A stretch of 64,000 nt of DNA, from positions 2,542,001-2,606,000 of the forward strand of contig JAJUBI010000002.1 in assembly GCA_022419385.1 (NCBI GenBank), given 5' to 3'. The notes beneath the pieces are model-generated. The model ran no database searches, was not told where the DNA came from, and saw only the letters and a list, made by a program, of their open reading frames with translations. A program made the translations under genes and the position numbers. The first letter of the stretch is position 1. Each line of letters opens with the position of its first letter. The stretch is from Paraconiothyrium sp. Pb-2020 (Eukaryota; Ascomycota; Dothideomycetes; Pleosporales; Didymosphaeriaceae). Below, piece by piece: positions 1 through 9,311 of this stretch.

Positions 1-1091
1 TGACCACAGTACCGAATTCACGCAAGTTAATCGTACAGCCATAGGGTCCTTCTACCCATGCATTGCAATACTGGTATCCTTCTAAACGACGGCGTAACTT
101 TTTTGTGAATCCTTGTTGTGGCCAGACGTGTAGCTCGATACTTTTAGACAGTATTGGCGAGGCTACCATGAAAGGGTGTCTTTGAAACCGTGAGAGCGTC
201 CCAACTCTGGCTATGGTTAAATACACATACTGACCAGGGCGCACTTTCCAGGGTCGAGCGGGGGTTATCTGCAACTTTAGAGCCGCCCCTGATGACTCTA
301 TGACTGCCGTGGTTCTCTTGCCCCACGTAATATTTCGATACAGTAACACACCATATCGGTAGAATAGACTCAGGCTCCACAAGCCAGTGGTGAGGAAAAG
401 ATTGAGACGTGCTTTCCAGTCATCTCTAGATATATGGAACCAAAGAACAATTGCTACTCCTGCCGATGCAGCGACGTGAACCAGACGGAACAACTCGTGA
501 GCACGTCTCCGAAACTGCTTGATGGACGTCAGTGCGATCATCAGCACGCTTGATAGAGCCTTATCAGTTAGCAGGATCTGTCTTTGGAGCATAGACGCTT
601 ACAGACACGCCGGTGATAGCTTTAACGTTCCATAATAACCCGCTGCTATATGCCGCTAGACACGGGTGCAGGATGCCTTGCATAAGGACTAAGGAAGCTA
701 TAGCAACGTGAATCTTTGTATAAGTGCGAAGCGAGATGCGGAAGCTGTTCGCTACAATATCTGCGCTTGGCAGTAAGAGCGCTAGGTTAGTAGAAAGCAT
801 CGATGCAGTCCGCGAATTCAAGTCGTTAATAGAATGAGTCTTCCAGCTAATACAGATAACGTTAGCCGAAAGCAACGCTAGGTATAAGGCGATATCCCCG
901 ATTGTGGCGCGTAGCCGCAACCTTCTGAGTAGCTTTATTTCCGTGTATTGTAGGTACTTCAGAATGACGTAGGTAGACCAAGTGGTCAAGAAACGAGAGA
1001 TACAGTAGCTGAGCCATCGTAGCGCAAGCAGGGTAGCCAGAGCATACGAGGCAACGGAGTACCACAATGTGAAACTAGACTTATCAAGCAT
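1..1091 (-). CDS. Ferric reductase-like transmembrane oxidoreductase (3' part cut by window edge)
   Basis: Membrane flavocytochrome of the fungal FRE/NOX superfamily, which would pass electrons from NADPH through FAD and two hemes to external ferric chelates. Exons are 1091-603 and 559 to beyond position 1, with a 43-nt intron (GTAAGC donor, GCTAAC branch site). The first 250 or so residues form several hydrophobic helices. Two of these each carry a histidine pair about 13 apart (KIH...ILHP and LVH...WFH), the usual bis-heme ligands. The FAD-binding region follows with RPGQYVYL and HPFMVAS. The NADPH domain lies outside the window. It shares a 91-bp divergent promoter with the next gene; TATA-like CATATAAAGG on the minus strand lies about 35 nt before the ATG. 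Reading is open throughout. As captain-proximal cargo this fits the FRE class found in Starships. Confidence 0.85.
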
Positions 1092-1182
1092 CTCTTTGTC
1101 GGAGCCTAGTAGTGGCTTACAGTGGCCTTTATATGGGTCCGTGCGGTAAGATGGTGGGTATTTAAAGGCTGCGTCTTCTGCA
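1092..1182. promoter_or_regulatory. Compact divergent promoter, ferric reductase / MADS-like gene
   Basis: Only 91 bp separate the two start codons. A minus-strand TATA-like element (CATATAAAGG) near 1125-1133 faces the reductase. A plus-strand TATTTAAA at about 1158-1165 sits some 20 nt before the MADS-like start. Core promoter elements were read by eye; no upstream activator site was recognised. Confidence 0.45.
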
Positions 1183-1633
1183 ATGAATCCTCACATTATG
1201 GCTTCGGGAAAATCGCAGCGCGTGCACGTAGAGTCATTTCGCAAGCGCCGCATTAATTACATCCGTCGTGGAAATGAGTTGCATGACCGGTACAAAGGTG
1301 TGAAAGTATTCGTCTGCATCCAGAGAAACGGCCAATGCTATGTCTATAATTCTAATCCAAGCGACCCAACATGGCCTCCATCCAACAACGAGCTTGTAAG
1401 AGTTTTATTCCTTATTAATATAAGCTCAACTGCTGATAAGAGACCAGAAGACAATGTATCCTGTCCCTGATATAAAGACGCCTCATGAATTCAGGGGCTC
1501 GGACCGCCTCCAACCGAATGCATGCAAACAACCGAGCATCCCCCTGCCCCTTCCACCCATCCCCGAGTGCTGTCTGACAGAAGTTTTCCCAAAACTATCC
1601 CCAGAGACGTGCGGTCCCTCTTCACGTGCTTAG
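1183..1633 (+). CDS. Small MADS-box-like protein
   Basis: Exons 1183-1395 and 1448-1633, with a 52-nt intron (GTAAGA...CAG), encode 132 residues. The first 70 residues resemble a short MADS/SRF DNA-binding fold: basic KRRINYIRRGNELHDRY, then a hydrophobic strand (VKVFVCIQRN) and YVYNSNP. Splicing joins the conserved WPPSNNEL segment to MYPVPD, the usual continuation in short fungal MADS-like proteins, which supports the intron. The remainder is proline-rich. A classical dimerisation extension is absent, so DNA binding is inferred. The gene is divergent from the ferric reductase and lies inside the putative Starship. Confidence 0.65.
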
Positions 1634-1819
1634 GTCTCCCTTCGGGACTAAAGCACCGAAGCTGCTTGAAGTTCCCGCTTATGCAGGACATTACCCAAAC
1701 ATAAAAAGTGGTGGACTAAAATTTCGAACGTCGGCCCAGAAAAGAGGAAGCTTCGGGAGAAATCTTTTGTGTAGCTGTCCTCAAAAATACATGTTGCTGT
1801 ATACCCAGCACATATATAA

Positions 1820-3367
1820 ATGAATCCAAATGAAGCAAGAAATTCCACAACTATGCCTATGTTCAAAGTGCCACCTCCAACTCACGGCCACAATCTTCGC
1901 AACAGAAATGGCAAACGAACAAGCTCAATTCCAGATGTAACCCCAACTTCCGTTCAAAACCCTAGCGGCAAAGACCGTAAGAGAAAACGTGCAGCCCTGA
2001 AAAGCAAAAAGATGCAAGAAACTGGGGAAGAGCCAGAGCCGATGGAGGGAGTAGAAGCCAGTGCAGCACCAGCAGAGCCCGTCCATCAAGCCACGCCGGG
2101 GGCTAGCGAACAAACAGCGCATAGGGAACAATCCACGCCAGAGGCCAGCGAACAAACAGGGCACAGGGAACAATCCACGCCAGGGGCTAGCGAACAAACA
2201 GCGCATAGGGAACAATCCACGCCAGAGGCCAGCGAACAAACAGGGCACAGGGAACAATCCACGCCAGGGGCCAGCGAACAAACAGGGCACAGGGAACAAT
2301 CCACGCCAGAGGCCAGCGAACAAACAGGGCACAGGGAACAATCCACGCCAGGGGCCAGCGAACAAACAGGGCACAGGGAACAATCCACGCCAGGGCCCGC
2401 CGCAACTAAGCAAGCTGACCAGAATCCCACTCGATCTCCAGAGCAGTCCAATAGGATTGCACAGAAAGAACAGCTTACGCTAGGTCATCTCACAGTTCAG
2501 ATCGGCTCTGATAACCCGCAAATCGATGAATATCCTGATGTATCCCGAAGGATTATCGCTCACGATCAAAACAAAAGATATATTCTGGGATATGGAGAGC
2601 TCGATGGCCACCGTGACGACAAAAGAGATTCTATAATAAGTTTGCGGATGGAAGATGCACCTTCAGCAAGCTTGATAAGGGACTATGAAGGTAAGCCCGA
2701 CGCCAAAATTGATGCCGCCCGGCCAAAGGACCGTATCCTAGAGGCAATCTTTCATTGGCATAGGAAGGAACGCAAACACCCTCCACGAGAAGTCCTAAGT
2801 AATGTGCATATTCTGGCCGCAGTTTGGGATTCAAAAAACGGACTTGGCTCTGATGCTAATCTGGACGTGTTGGATCCCGACAGCGATATAAAGGGTAGCG
2901 TCCGATGCCTAATATCACTGGAACCAAAGTGGTATATAGGTAAAAGTGAACTATGGGGCATTACTAACCTCAAGGGCGTAAGCTGGGAGACACGCACAAC
3001 CGTGTTGAAATGCCTGAAGGGAGGAAGTGTAAGACGAAAAACGACATTATATCAGAAAATAAAGGAGAGAGAAAGTAATTGGCAAGCCCGCTTCTCAAGC
3101 GGTAGGCAGTCACAGAAACAGGGGGGGGGAATCAAGCAAATCGCTCAACCGCTAGGAATTGCGAACAGACCACGGATTCAAGCCTCGAATAATACACGGT
3201 CTACAAAGGGTGGAAGCACAAAAGGTATTCAAGAAAATGCGCTTGTGGCTGAGTTCAAGGAACTGCATAAGATTCTGAATGGCCCCTTTGAAGCACTAGA
3301 TAAAGAGTCTAAGATCGATTTTTTCGCTGCCTACGAGCGCTGGAAGCAGGAGAAACAGAAACATTGA
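1820..3367 (+). CDS. Hypothetical protein with seven 14-residue tandem repeats
   Basis: Single-exon frame of 515 residues. The start ATG follows a TATATAA box directly (CATATATAAATG), so transcription may begin downstream and a later ATG (for example at 1853) is possible. Residues 1-90 are basic and lysine-rich. Residues about 91-188 are seven copies of a 14-residue unit (STPEASEQTGHREQ, with E/G and G/A variants). The C-terminal 300 residues look globular, with IIAHDQNKRYILGYGEL, a WHRKERKHPPREVL segment and a basic tail. I do not recognise the family; no signal peptide or membrane segment is visible. It is putative Starship cargo. Repeat copy number is likely to vary among strains. Confidence 0.6.
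   Translation: MNPNEARNSTTMPMFKVPPPTHGHNLRNRNGKRTSSIPDVTPTSVQNPSGKDRKRKRAALKSKKMQETGEEPEPMEGVEASAAPAEPVHQATPGASEQTAHREQSTPEASEQTGHREQSTPGASEQTAHREQSTPEASEQTGHREQSTPGASEQTGHREQSTPEASEQTGHREQSTPGASEQTGHREQSTPGPAATKQADQNPTRSPEQSNRIAQKEQLTLGHLTVQIGSDNPQIDEYPDVSRRIIAHDQNKRYILGYGELDGHRDDKRDSIISLRMEDAPSASLIRDYEGKPDAKIDAARPKDRILEAIFHWHRKERKHPPREVLSNVHILAAVWDSKNGLGSDANLDVLDPDSDIKGSVRCLISLEPKWYIGKSELWGITNLKGVSWETRTTVLKCLKGGSVRRKTTLYQKIKERESNWQARFSSGRQSQKQGGGIKQIAQPLGIANRPRIQASNNTRSTKGGSTKGIQENALVAEFKELHKILNGPFEALDKESKIDFFAAYERWKQEKQKH
2090..2383 (+). repeat. 42-bp tandem repeat, 7 copies, inside a coding region
   Basis: Seven near-identical 42-bp units (starting tCCACGCCAG) run in frame through the repeat protein gene. 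Because 42 is divisible by three, the array also keeps several shadow frames open on both strands, which are artefacts. Units differ at only a few positions, suggesting recent expansion or homogenisation. Confidence 0.9.
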
Positions 3368-3692
3368 GACGATGTGTGGGTGATTAGTCCAATTATGTTA
3401 GGTAGTTAGTAACTTCTCCTCTCCAAATGCAACTCCTTAGCAGATAGGTACGGATCTCCGGACTAATCCCGGAGATCAGAACGTGACCGGCGATACTCTA
3501 CCTCTGCGTTGGTATAAGGAATCTCTCCATACCCGTACGCTTCTCCTTTCCTGTATGCTCTTAACAGCCCAGCATAATCTTCATTACTGCAAGCTACTTC
3601 TACCATGTCAGGATACGCCACCCGAAATCTTCATTCCAACGCGCTCTTGCACACATAGCAGGATAATTTTGTCTATTCTCCAGGCTAACGTT

Positions 3693-3814
3693 CCGCATTG
3701 CGTAACGAGACGCACGGTTTGCCGAGACTGACCAATCAGCTTTCAACAATGCTAGAATTTCCACGAGCTGATTGGCCGATCTCGCCACACCGTGCGTCTC
3801 GTCAAGCAGTGTGG
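3693..3814. repeat. Imperfect 50-bp inverted repeat with paired CCAAT boxes
   Basis: Arms 3693-3742 and 3765-3814 are about 80 percent identical in inverse orientation around a 22-bp spacer. Each arm contains an ACGAGACGCACGGT core and a CCAAT box (gACCAATCAGCT and its mirror). A TATATA element follows at about 3829. The first 17 bases of the left arm recur exactly at 7061-7077. It could be a small foldback element or a bidirectional control region. Confidence 0.55.
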
Positions 3815-3873
3815 GACGTTATATATTCTAGCTATTCCTCAACACGAAACACCTCTCCGAATAGAAAAATACG

Positions 3874-3978
3874 CATGTCTTGCCACCTTTGTGGACTTCT
3901 TTACACAGGGCCTTCTACGGCAGTGCAACAGAGACTCGTGGGTGCGGCCTTAACGCGACACTGTTATCGCCCGCGATA
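3874..3978 (+). CDS. Possible 34-residue cysteine/histidine micro-protein
   Basis: Short frame opening MSCHLCGLLYTG and ending LTRHCYRPR. The CxxC...HC spacing resembles a minimal zinc knuckle. A TATATATTC element lies about 45 nt upstream, the same promoter geometry as several neighbours, and the CCAAT-bearing inverted repeat lies just before it. Its length is within chance expectation and further exons may exist, so confidence is low. Confidence 0.2.
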
Positions 3979-4316
3979 GTGGATTATAGGCTTCTCTTGC
4001 GCCTTAGAACCTTGCGGCGACGTCTAACAGCCGTATCAGCCCTGTGGCTGCTGTGGCGTGCGAAACAGTGCAGCGTGGCGATTCCGTGATCGCCCGCGGG
4101 ATCCAACCGAATCCGGGCAATTATACAGGCTAGAGCCTTGAAATATTGGCTGTAGGCTCGTTTCGAGCTTATCGAAAGTCAAGTCGCCCGACGTATCATA
4201 TACGAGTAGGTACACGTAAGCATGTTTATGGTTTCTGATTCAACATAAACTATATAACGTTATCATCTGATGTTGGCCACCTCAAGACAATGATGGCCCT
4301 AAAGACCTAATTCTTC

Positions 4317-5321
4317 CTACGTGTTTCTTCCAGCCTTGCTTACATACAAGTGATACTGCTTAAACTCAACCATTCTCATTTCGCCATCGATTTCGACATT
4401 AACGTATTGCACAGTGGTCTCTTCAGGGTGTAGCTCGCCGTTCTCCAACTTGATTTTGTCCATACTTGTTTGCGACAAATCGTAGAAGGTGGGCTGACAC
4501 TCTATTTCCATATCCTTACGTCTGCGCTGAATGAAATCTTCCTTCTTTCCTTCATGGTTCTTTTCTTCACCTTCAACGAGAGCAGTTCCAGCATCCCTAT
4601 TACCCAGAGGACTTGCTGAACCTCCATTATCCGAATATATTACTGAACCTCCATTATCCAAATCTTTTGCTGAACCTCCATTATCCGAATCTTTTGCTGA
4701 ACCTCCATTATTGGAACCACCTCCATCATCGGAACTACCTCCATCATCGGAACTACCTCCATCATCGGAACTATCATCGGAACTAGATCCCTCATCTTTC
4801 TCTGCCTGAATTGCCTTAGTTGCAGTGTCCCAACACGATTCACACAGATAGTCTCTAGAGTCACTCGGGTTCTTGTAGACTAGCGCTGCATACTGAAGTG
4901 GCCCACAAGTGCTACACTTGTATGGGTCGAGAACGAGATTCAACATTGGCTCTTGTTGAAGTTGCTCTAGCTGTAGATCCCTGGGGTCTTCGCTGGGCTT
5001 AATCCGAGGCCAGTATTGCTCCAAATTACGCAGACGCTCCTTGTCTTGTTCCGTTATGTGTGCTGCTTGTACAATTTGTCCGCGAAGGATATCAGCCGAT
5101 TTGCCTCCTCTCATATACTTTACCAGGTAAAGTATGTGCCCCAGCATAATGAAGAGACGATCATCGTCACCAGACCTGTCCTTCGTCGCTTCAAGACGCG
5201 TATCGAGATGCTGAACTTGACACCAGGCCAGCGTGAGAAAGCGTGAGCGAGACAATTCGTCGTCAGTGTTAGCTCTCGTAAGAAGAGCTTCGTAGAGGGG
5301 ATCATCTTTAATGTGTTCCAT
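4317..5321 (-). CDS. Hypothetical acidic protein with paired CxxC motif and Ser-Asp-Gly tract
   Basis: Single-exon frame of 334 residues. Residues 1-135 are charged and helical-looking. Residues about 135-166 hold CSTCGPL...LCESC, two CxxC pairs about 25 residues apart that could bind one zinc. Residues about 180-225 are a low-complexity SSDDGG/DNGGS tract, followed by KRRRK-type basic residues and a conserved-looking C-terminus. A TATTTATAG element lies about 40 nt before the ATG. No family is recognised and no signal peptide is seen. It is putative Starship cargo, perhaps a nuclear or scaffold protein by composition only. Confidence 0.55.
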   Translation of the reverse strand: MEHIKDDPLYEALLTRANTDDELSRSRFLTLAWCQVQHLDTRLEATKDRSGDDDRLFIMLGHILYLVKYMRGGKSADILRGQIVQAAHITEQDKERLRNLEQYWPRIKPSEDPRDLQLEQLQQEPMLNLVLDPYKCSTCGPLQYAALVYKNPSDSRDYLCESCWDTATKAIQAEKDEGSSSDDSSDDGGSSDDGGSSDDGGGSNNGGSAKDSDNGGSAKDLDNGGSVIYSDNGGSASPLGNRDAGTALVEGEEKNHEGKKEDFIQRRRKDMEIECQPTFYDLSQTSMDKIKLENGELHPEETTVQYVNVEIDGEMRMVEFKQYHLYVSKAGRNT

Positions 5322-5566
5322 TTTGTCTTTGATACATTTCGTTCATCAATGGAAATGTGAAATATTTATAGCTGATACGTTGGACATGTGAACAAAGCCA
5401 CCTCACATTAATGCGAGACCGGCTCTTCTTTCTGGTATCTAGGGCTAGACCGGTGTGAGGGCTCTATAGAACAATTCCATGTGATCAAGCCCGGTCTAGA
5501 ACCACGTGTTACCAAGCGTATTTATGTGGCAGAAAGCGCCATCCGATCGTTATCGCATCGCTAGCG

Positions 5567-6750
5567 ATGAAGCAAATGTACAGGCTATTGACAGTTTTGT
5601 CTCTTTTCTCTCCTGGTACAGGATTCTGGCGGCTACCATGCTATTCCAAGTGGGCTCCGTTACAATTACGTCAAATTCACAATATCCTGACACAAACACA
5701 GTTTGGGTATCTACAGGATAGACCCTATCGTCTCACCAGATCAACCTTCTCAACATGCACATACTCTTCACGGTGCTCAGGGTAGGCTCAACGTTGCTAA
5801 AATCTCCACGGGCTAAACAATATAAGGTGTTAGCTTCAATACTACCTACGGTGACATCCGCCTTTCTAATTGCACTTCATGTGCAGTCACACAAGACCTA
5901 TCTGTGTATTGGACCCCTCCTCTTATGTTCGCTTACCCCAACGACACTGTAGTTGCTGTACCCCAAATTAATGGAATGCTCATGTAAGTACCTTCTCCAG
6001 TTGCGATAATCAGTCAATAGTTTTTAACATCGCATTCGATATTACTTCCTTTTCGGAGAGAACATAACCGCGTTTCCTGTAGACTTTCGAATGGTAGCGG
6101 GAAATTCGACCCGACGCAAGACACTACTACCCGCCCAAGACCCTCCTCGGTCCTTATGGACAGAGATTGACAAGTCTCAAGATGTCCTGTCCCAAAGAGC
6201 ATTAGGTTTCACATGTTTGGACTATGAAGGCAGTAACGAAGGCGCACTTCAACGACACGCTCTGCCGGGCAAGGATTTTATTACCTCTCGTTGTCGAGAT
6301 GGCCTTCGACTAGAGCTCATGTTTCCATCTTGCTGGAATGGTGTAAGCTTAGACTCGACTGACCACCACTCCCATCTAGCCTACCCTGACCTGTTAATGG
6401 AAGGTACATGTCCCCCAGGCTTCGGTACTCGTCTACCCTCTCTATATTATGAGACAATTTGGAACACAGCTATGTTTAAAGGCATTGATGGTCGGTTTAT
6501 GTTAAGTAATGGAGATCAAACTGGACTTGGGTATCATGGTGACTTTCTGAATGGTTGGGATATTGAGGTACTACAAGAAGCTATCAAGCTATGTACGGGT
6601 CTTTCTGGGCATGTAGAAGACTGTTCCCCTTTCCAACTCCAAAGCGCCCATAGCGCAGCAAGCTGCAGCATTAGCCCCCCTAATGTACTTCAGAACGATG
6701 ACTGTATAGGCCCTCGATGCGGGCTTTGTGGCAACATAACCATCTTGTAG
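5567..6750 (+). CDS. DUF1996 secreted protein with a missing splice acceptor (possible pseudogene)
   Basis: The exon pieces spell a DUF1996 protein, a fungal extracellular family of unknown activity. Exons 5567-5649 (signal-like start then FWRLPCYS), 5717-5781 (IDPIVSPD...HTLHGAQ), 5827-5983 (SNCTSCAVTQD, YWTPPLMF, VPQINGML) and about 6039-6750 (YYFLFGEN, FRMVAGN, FPSCWNGVSLDSTDHHSH, GDQTGLGYHGDFLNGWD, EDC) match the family order. The first two introns are GT-AG. The third has a good GTAAGT donor at 5984, but no AG lies between the in-frame stop at 6025 and the coding sequence at 6040. The reading frame therefore needs a non-canonical acceptor or is broken. It overlaps nothing but ends 2 bp from the convergent neighbour. 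Confidence 0.7.
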
Positions 6751-6751
6751 C

Positions 6752-7066
6752 TTAGATAAATTGAACCCATGCCCATAGTATACTTTGCAGAGCCAGCTGC
6801 CAAGAAACGGAGGTATACTTAGGAGCCGTACTTGACGGGGTTGATGTCAATGGAGGCTCTGTTGAAGCATTGAATGTCAGGTTATTAGGTATTGGCTTCT
6901 GAAGAGGAGGCGCAGTAGCAAAGGCTAGACCTGAGTCCAAGGACGAAGGTTGCATAGCCTCAGGTATACGCAAGGTGTACACAGTGCCATTCACTGGCTG
7001 GCTTTCAATATTAAGATAAGCAGCGCCGGCAGCGCCGGCAAGGATTAGGCAGGCCTTGAGCCGCAT
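6752..7066 (-). CDS. Small secreted Ser/Thr-rich protein, possibly GPI-anchored
   Basis: I chose the internal ATG at 7066 because it opens a signal peptide (MRLKACLILAGAAGAAYL). The open frame extends upstream to 7171, but that part is basic and unrelated to a secretory start. The 104-residue product is rich in Ser, Thr and Pro and ends in a hydrophobic stretch (WQLALQSILWAWVQFI) that could direct GPI addition. A CTATAAAG element lies about 60 nt upstream. No family is recognised; an effector or wall protein role is only a guess from its architecture. Confidence 0.4.
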   Translation of the reverse strand: MRLKACLILAGAAGAAYLNIESQPVNGTVYTLRIPEAMQPSSLDSGLAFATAPPLQKPIPNNLTFNASTEPPLTSTPSSTAPKYTSVSWQLALQSILWAWVQFI

Positions 7067-7464
7067 TGCGTAACGAGTAATTTGGATTTTCGAAGCTAGA
7101 TTAACCCTGGGGGGTAACTTTATAGATATATCGCATCCGTAGGTAACGGACCTCACAATATTTGCCGCCACTGTAACCTATCTGGCTACACGATTGATAA
7201 AATGTCGCTTGGCAAGCCTAGAAGCAGTCCTTACACAGTTAGTGATATGCCGATGGACGCCCTCGAACATGGAAGGACCGAGCCAGGTTGCACGTGTCTT
7301 CTGTATCTTCGAAAGATTTATCGCATAACTCTTCATGCATTGCGATTTCGACGGGTGAGACTCGGACAAGGTAGTAATCGAAATAGTTCCATCAAATTGA
7401 GTACTCTCTCCCAATCGCTGCATTGCCATGAAAGGATGATTCTCCTTACAAATCGACTGCCCTC

Positions 7465-8068
7465 CTAAGATTGATAGAAAGGCTTATAGCAATGATTTGG
7501 GTAGGGTTCGTCAGGAAGCGGATGCGAGGTGACGACTTCGTAGTTTGATTCCTCTTGAGGTACATCTAGCTCTTCAGATTTGTCATCGATTTTGGTTTGA
7601 GACCTCTCTAGAGAGGTCCCAGTACTCGCATCGTTCTTTATAGTAGTGGAGAGGGTCGATTGGGATCCAGTTGGTGTACGTGAATCTTTCCTTTTCCAAT
7701 TCTGGTATCGGCCACGACATGTTAAGAACATGAGCTTTTTCACAGTTTCGTTGCTAGAGTTATTAGAAACACGTAGAGAAGTACTTAGGTGCATCTTACA
7801 GAGTATTATGTGGGTTGGCTCTTGGAGGATTGCTTGACCAGTACTCTTTGCCATGTCTGTCTAGGAAGAATTCGGTCATCTTTTGCAGTATTTCCTGATC
7901 TTTCTTCCAAACCAGTCTCTGGGGGTCTTTAGGAAAGTATCGTCGTTGGCAGATGCGGAGGTCGTAGGCAAATGTATGAGAGCGGTCGACCCCAAGCTGT
8001 TTACGAAGATCGGTTATCCGCAGGCACGGAGCTTTAGGAGCTTTAGGAGCTTTTGTCGTGCGCGGCAT
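7465..8068 (-). CDS. Hypothetical two-exon protein, 185 residues
   Basis: Exons 8068-7800 and 7753-7465 are joined by a 46-nt intron (GTAAGA donor, TCTAATAAC branch region, CTCTAG acceptor). Starting at MPRTTKAPKAPKAP, the protein has a basic N-terminus. A charged domain follows (KQLGVDRSHTFAYDLRIC, WKKDQEILQKMTEFFLD, GKEYW) and continues across the splice with KLMFLTCRGRYQNWKRK, which supports the join. The C-terminal 80 residues are acidic and low-complexity. A TATTTAAA box lies about 45 nt before the ATG. No family is recognised. Transcription runs the same way as the captain. Confidence 0.55.
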
Positions 8069-9311
8069 GTTGGGTGCTGAAGAATAGCGACAAAGTATTG
8101 AACGTTGGCATTTAAATACTGAAGAGCTGTGCCGCTTGCGAAGCCGCTGACTAGGCAGGCACCAAAGCTGAGAGAATTCTGCATTCAGTCGAAGCTTCTG
8201 CGTCATTATCAGCGGAGTTGCACGTGCCTCAATAAGTCCAAGTACGAGTCAAGCGCGGACCAGCGCGGACCAGGCGCATGGTGATTGACGGGGGTTCAAT
8301 TGATAATGTATGTACAAAATGCAAGCATCTGCCCAGAGATCCAGACCCAGAATCTAAGTCAAATCACTACGATCGCTGCAGAAGCGATTGCGCATCGCCG
8401 AAGGCTCAGACTTAATCTAAACACATCTCCCTATTAAGAAGAAGGCCAAATTAGTAAGTATGCTTAGGCATGAATCTAACCTTGAGAGGGTGTCTTATAC
8501 TAAAGTAGGGAGAAGCAGATTTAGCCATAAAAACGCCATAAGCTCAAAGGCCTACTTTGAAACTAACAACCCTTTCTTGTAGACTCCCGCGGAGGGCTGA
8601 GGGTTCAAATTCGAAGGAGAAATTTTAGGTTGATGTTAAGTTTTGAAAGCTTATTGAGAGAGATTATTCGTTAGTGCGTGGCCCAGGTGAATGGCACGTG
8701 ATGTAAATTGCACGTTTCCTGGACATGCGTCCGCCTTGTTAATTTTGAGTACTTGAGTGTCGTCTTAAGTGCATCTCCTGAAATAGCTCGCTACGATTGC
8801 CAAGCTTCGAGCGTAAGTACTAAGGGTTGTTTTTAAGCGATCAGAGCTTATCTATACCACTTTCGCTCGATAGCACGTATTCGGCTACTCCAAGATAGCT
8901 GTCTTGTAAACCTTGTAAGGCAACGACGTGATCATACTCTATATTTTCGAGCCCATCCTGGGTATTTCGTGGAGCCGTCACATCAAAAGATATACCTCAA
9001 TTGGAGGCCACCAGACCTCGACGCCCAGAAGGACATGATTGGAGAGAACCATGAAAGAGCTCAATGCTATGACGGACGCAATCCGAAAGGAAGCATTGAG
9101 GCAGATTGATGAGAAGATTCCGCCACACGCATGGCATCCTGATTCGCTGACCGGTACCGCGAGGTGTAATGAAATGCAGGCAATAGAGGGATCTGATTCA
9201 GGATCGAAGTCACCCAAGATCGGGGATGGAGATGCCGACAAAAAGGGATCAGGAGTGTCGCTCCATATGGAGCTTAAACTTGAGTAACTTGCGTTTACAC
9301 CACTATGTACA
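8069..9311. other. Gene-poor stretch downstream of the captain
   Basis: No convincing gene across 1.2 kb. A plus-strand frame (ATG 9051, end 9287; 78 residues, hydrophilic, opening MKELNAMTDAIRKEAL) is possible but unsupported. A short direct duplication AGCGCGGACC lies near 8255-8275. Confidence 0.5.

Larger units (their letters stand above)
3368..4316. other. Intergenic stretch with a near-palindrome
   Basis: This 950-bp gap between the repeat protein and the acidic CxxC protein holds no long convincing gene. It contains the inverted repeat at 3693-3814 and a possible tiny gene at 3874, both listed separately. The remaining short frames have no recognisable features. Confidence 0.5.

Noticed and set aside
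2061..2483. Long open frames on both strands across the 42-bp repeat (including Trp/Leu/Phe-rich minus-strand proteins)
   Set aside because: The repeat length is divisible by three, so stop-free units keep shadow frames open; only the 515-residue frame has non-repeat protein-like flanks and a promoter.
8592..8620. tRNA-like box B (ggttcaaattc)
   Set aside because: No matching acceptor stem, anticodon arm or box A at the right spacing; no tRNA gene could be folded here or elsewhere in the window.
9051..9287. 78-residue plus-strand frame downstream of the captain as a gene
   Set aside because: No motif, promoter element or splice continuation; composition alone is not enough.
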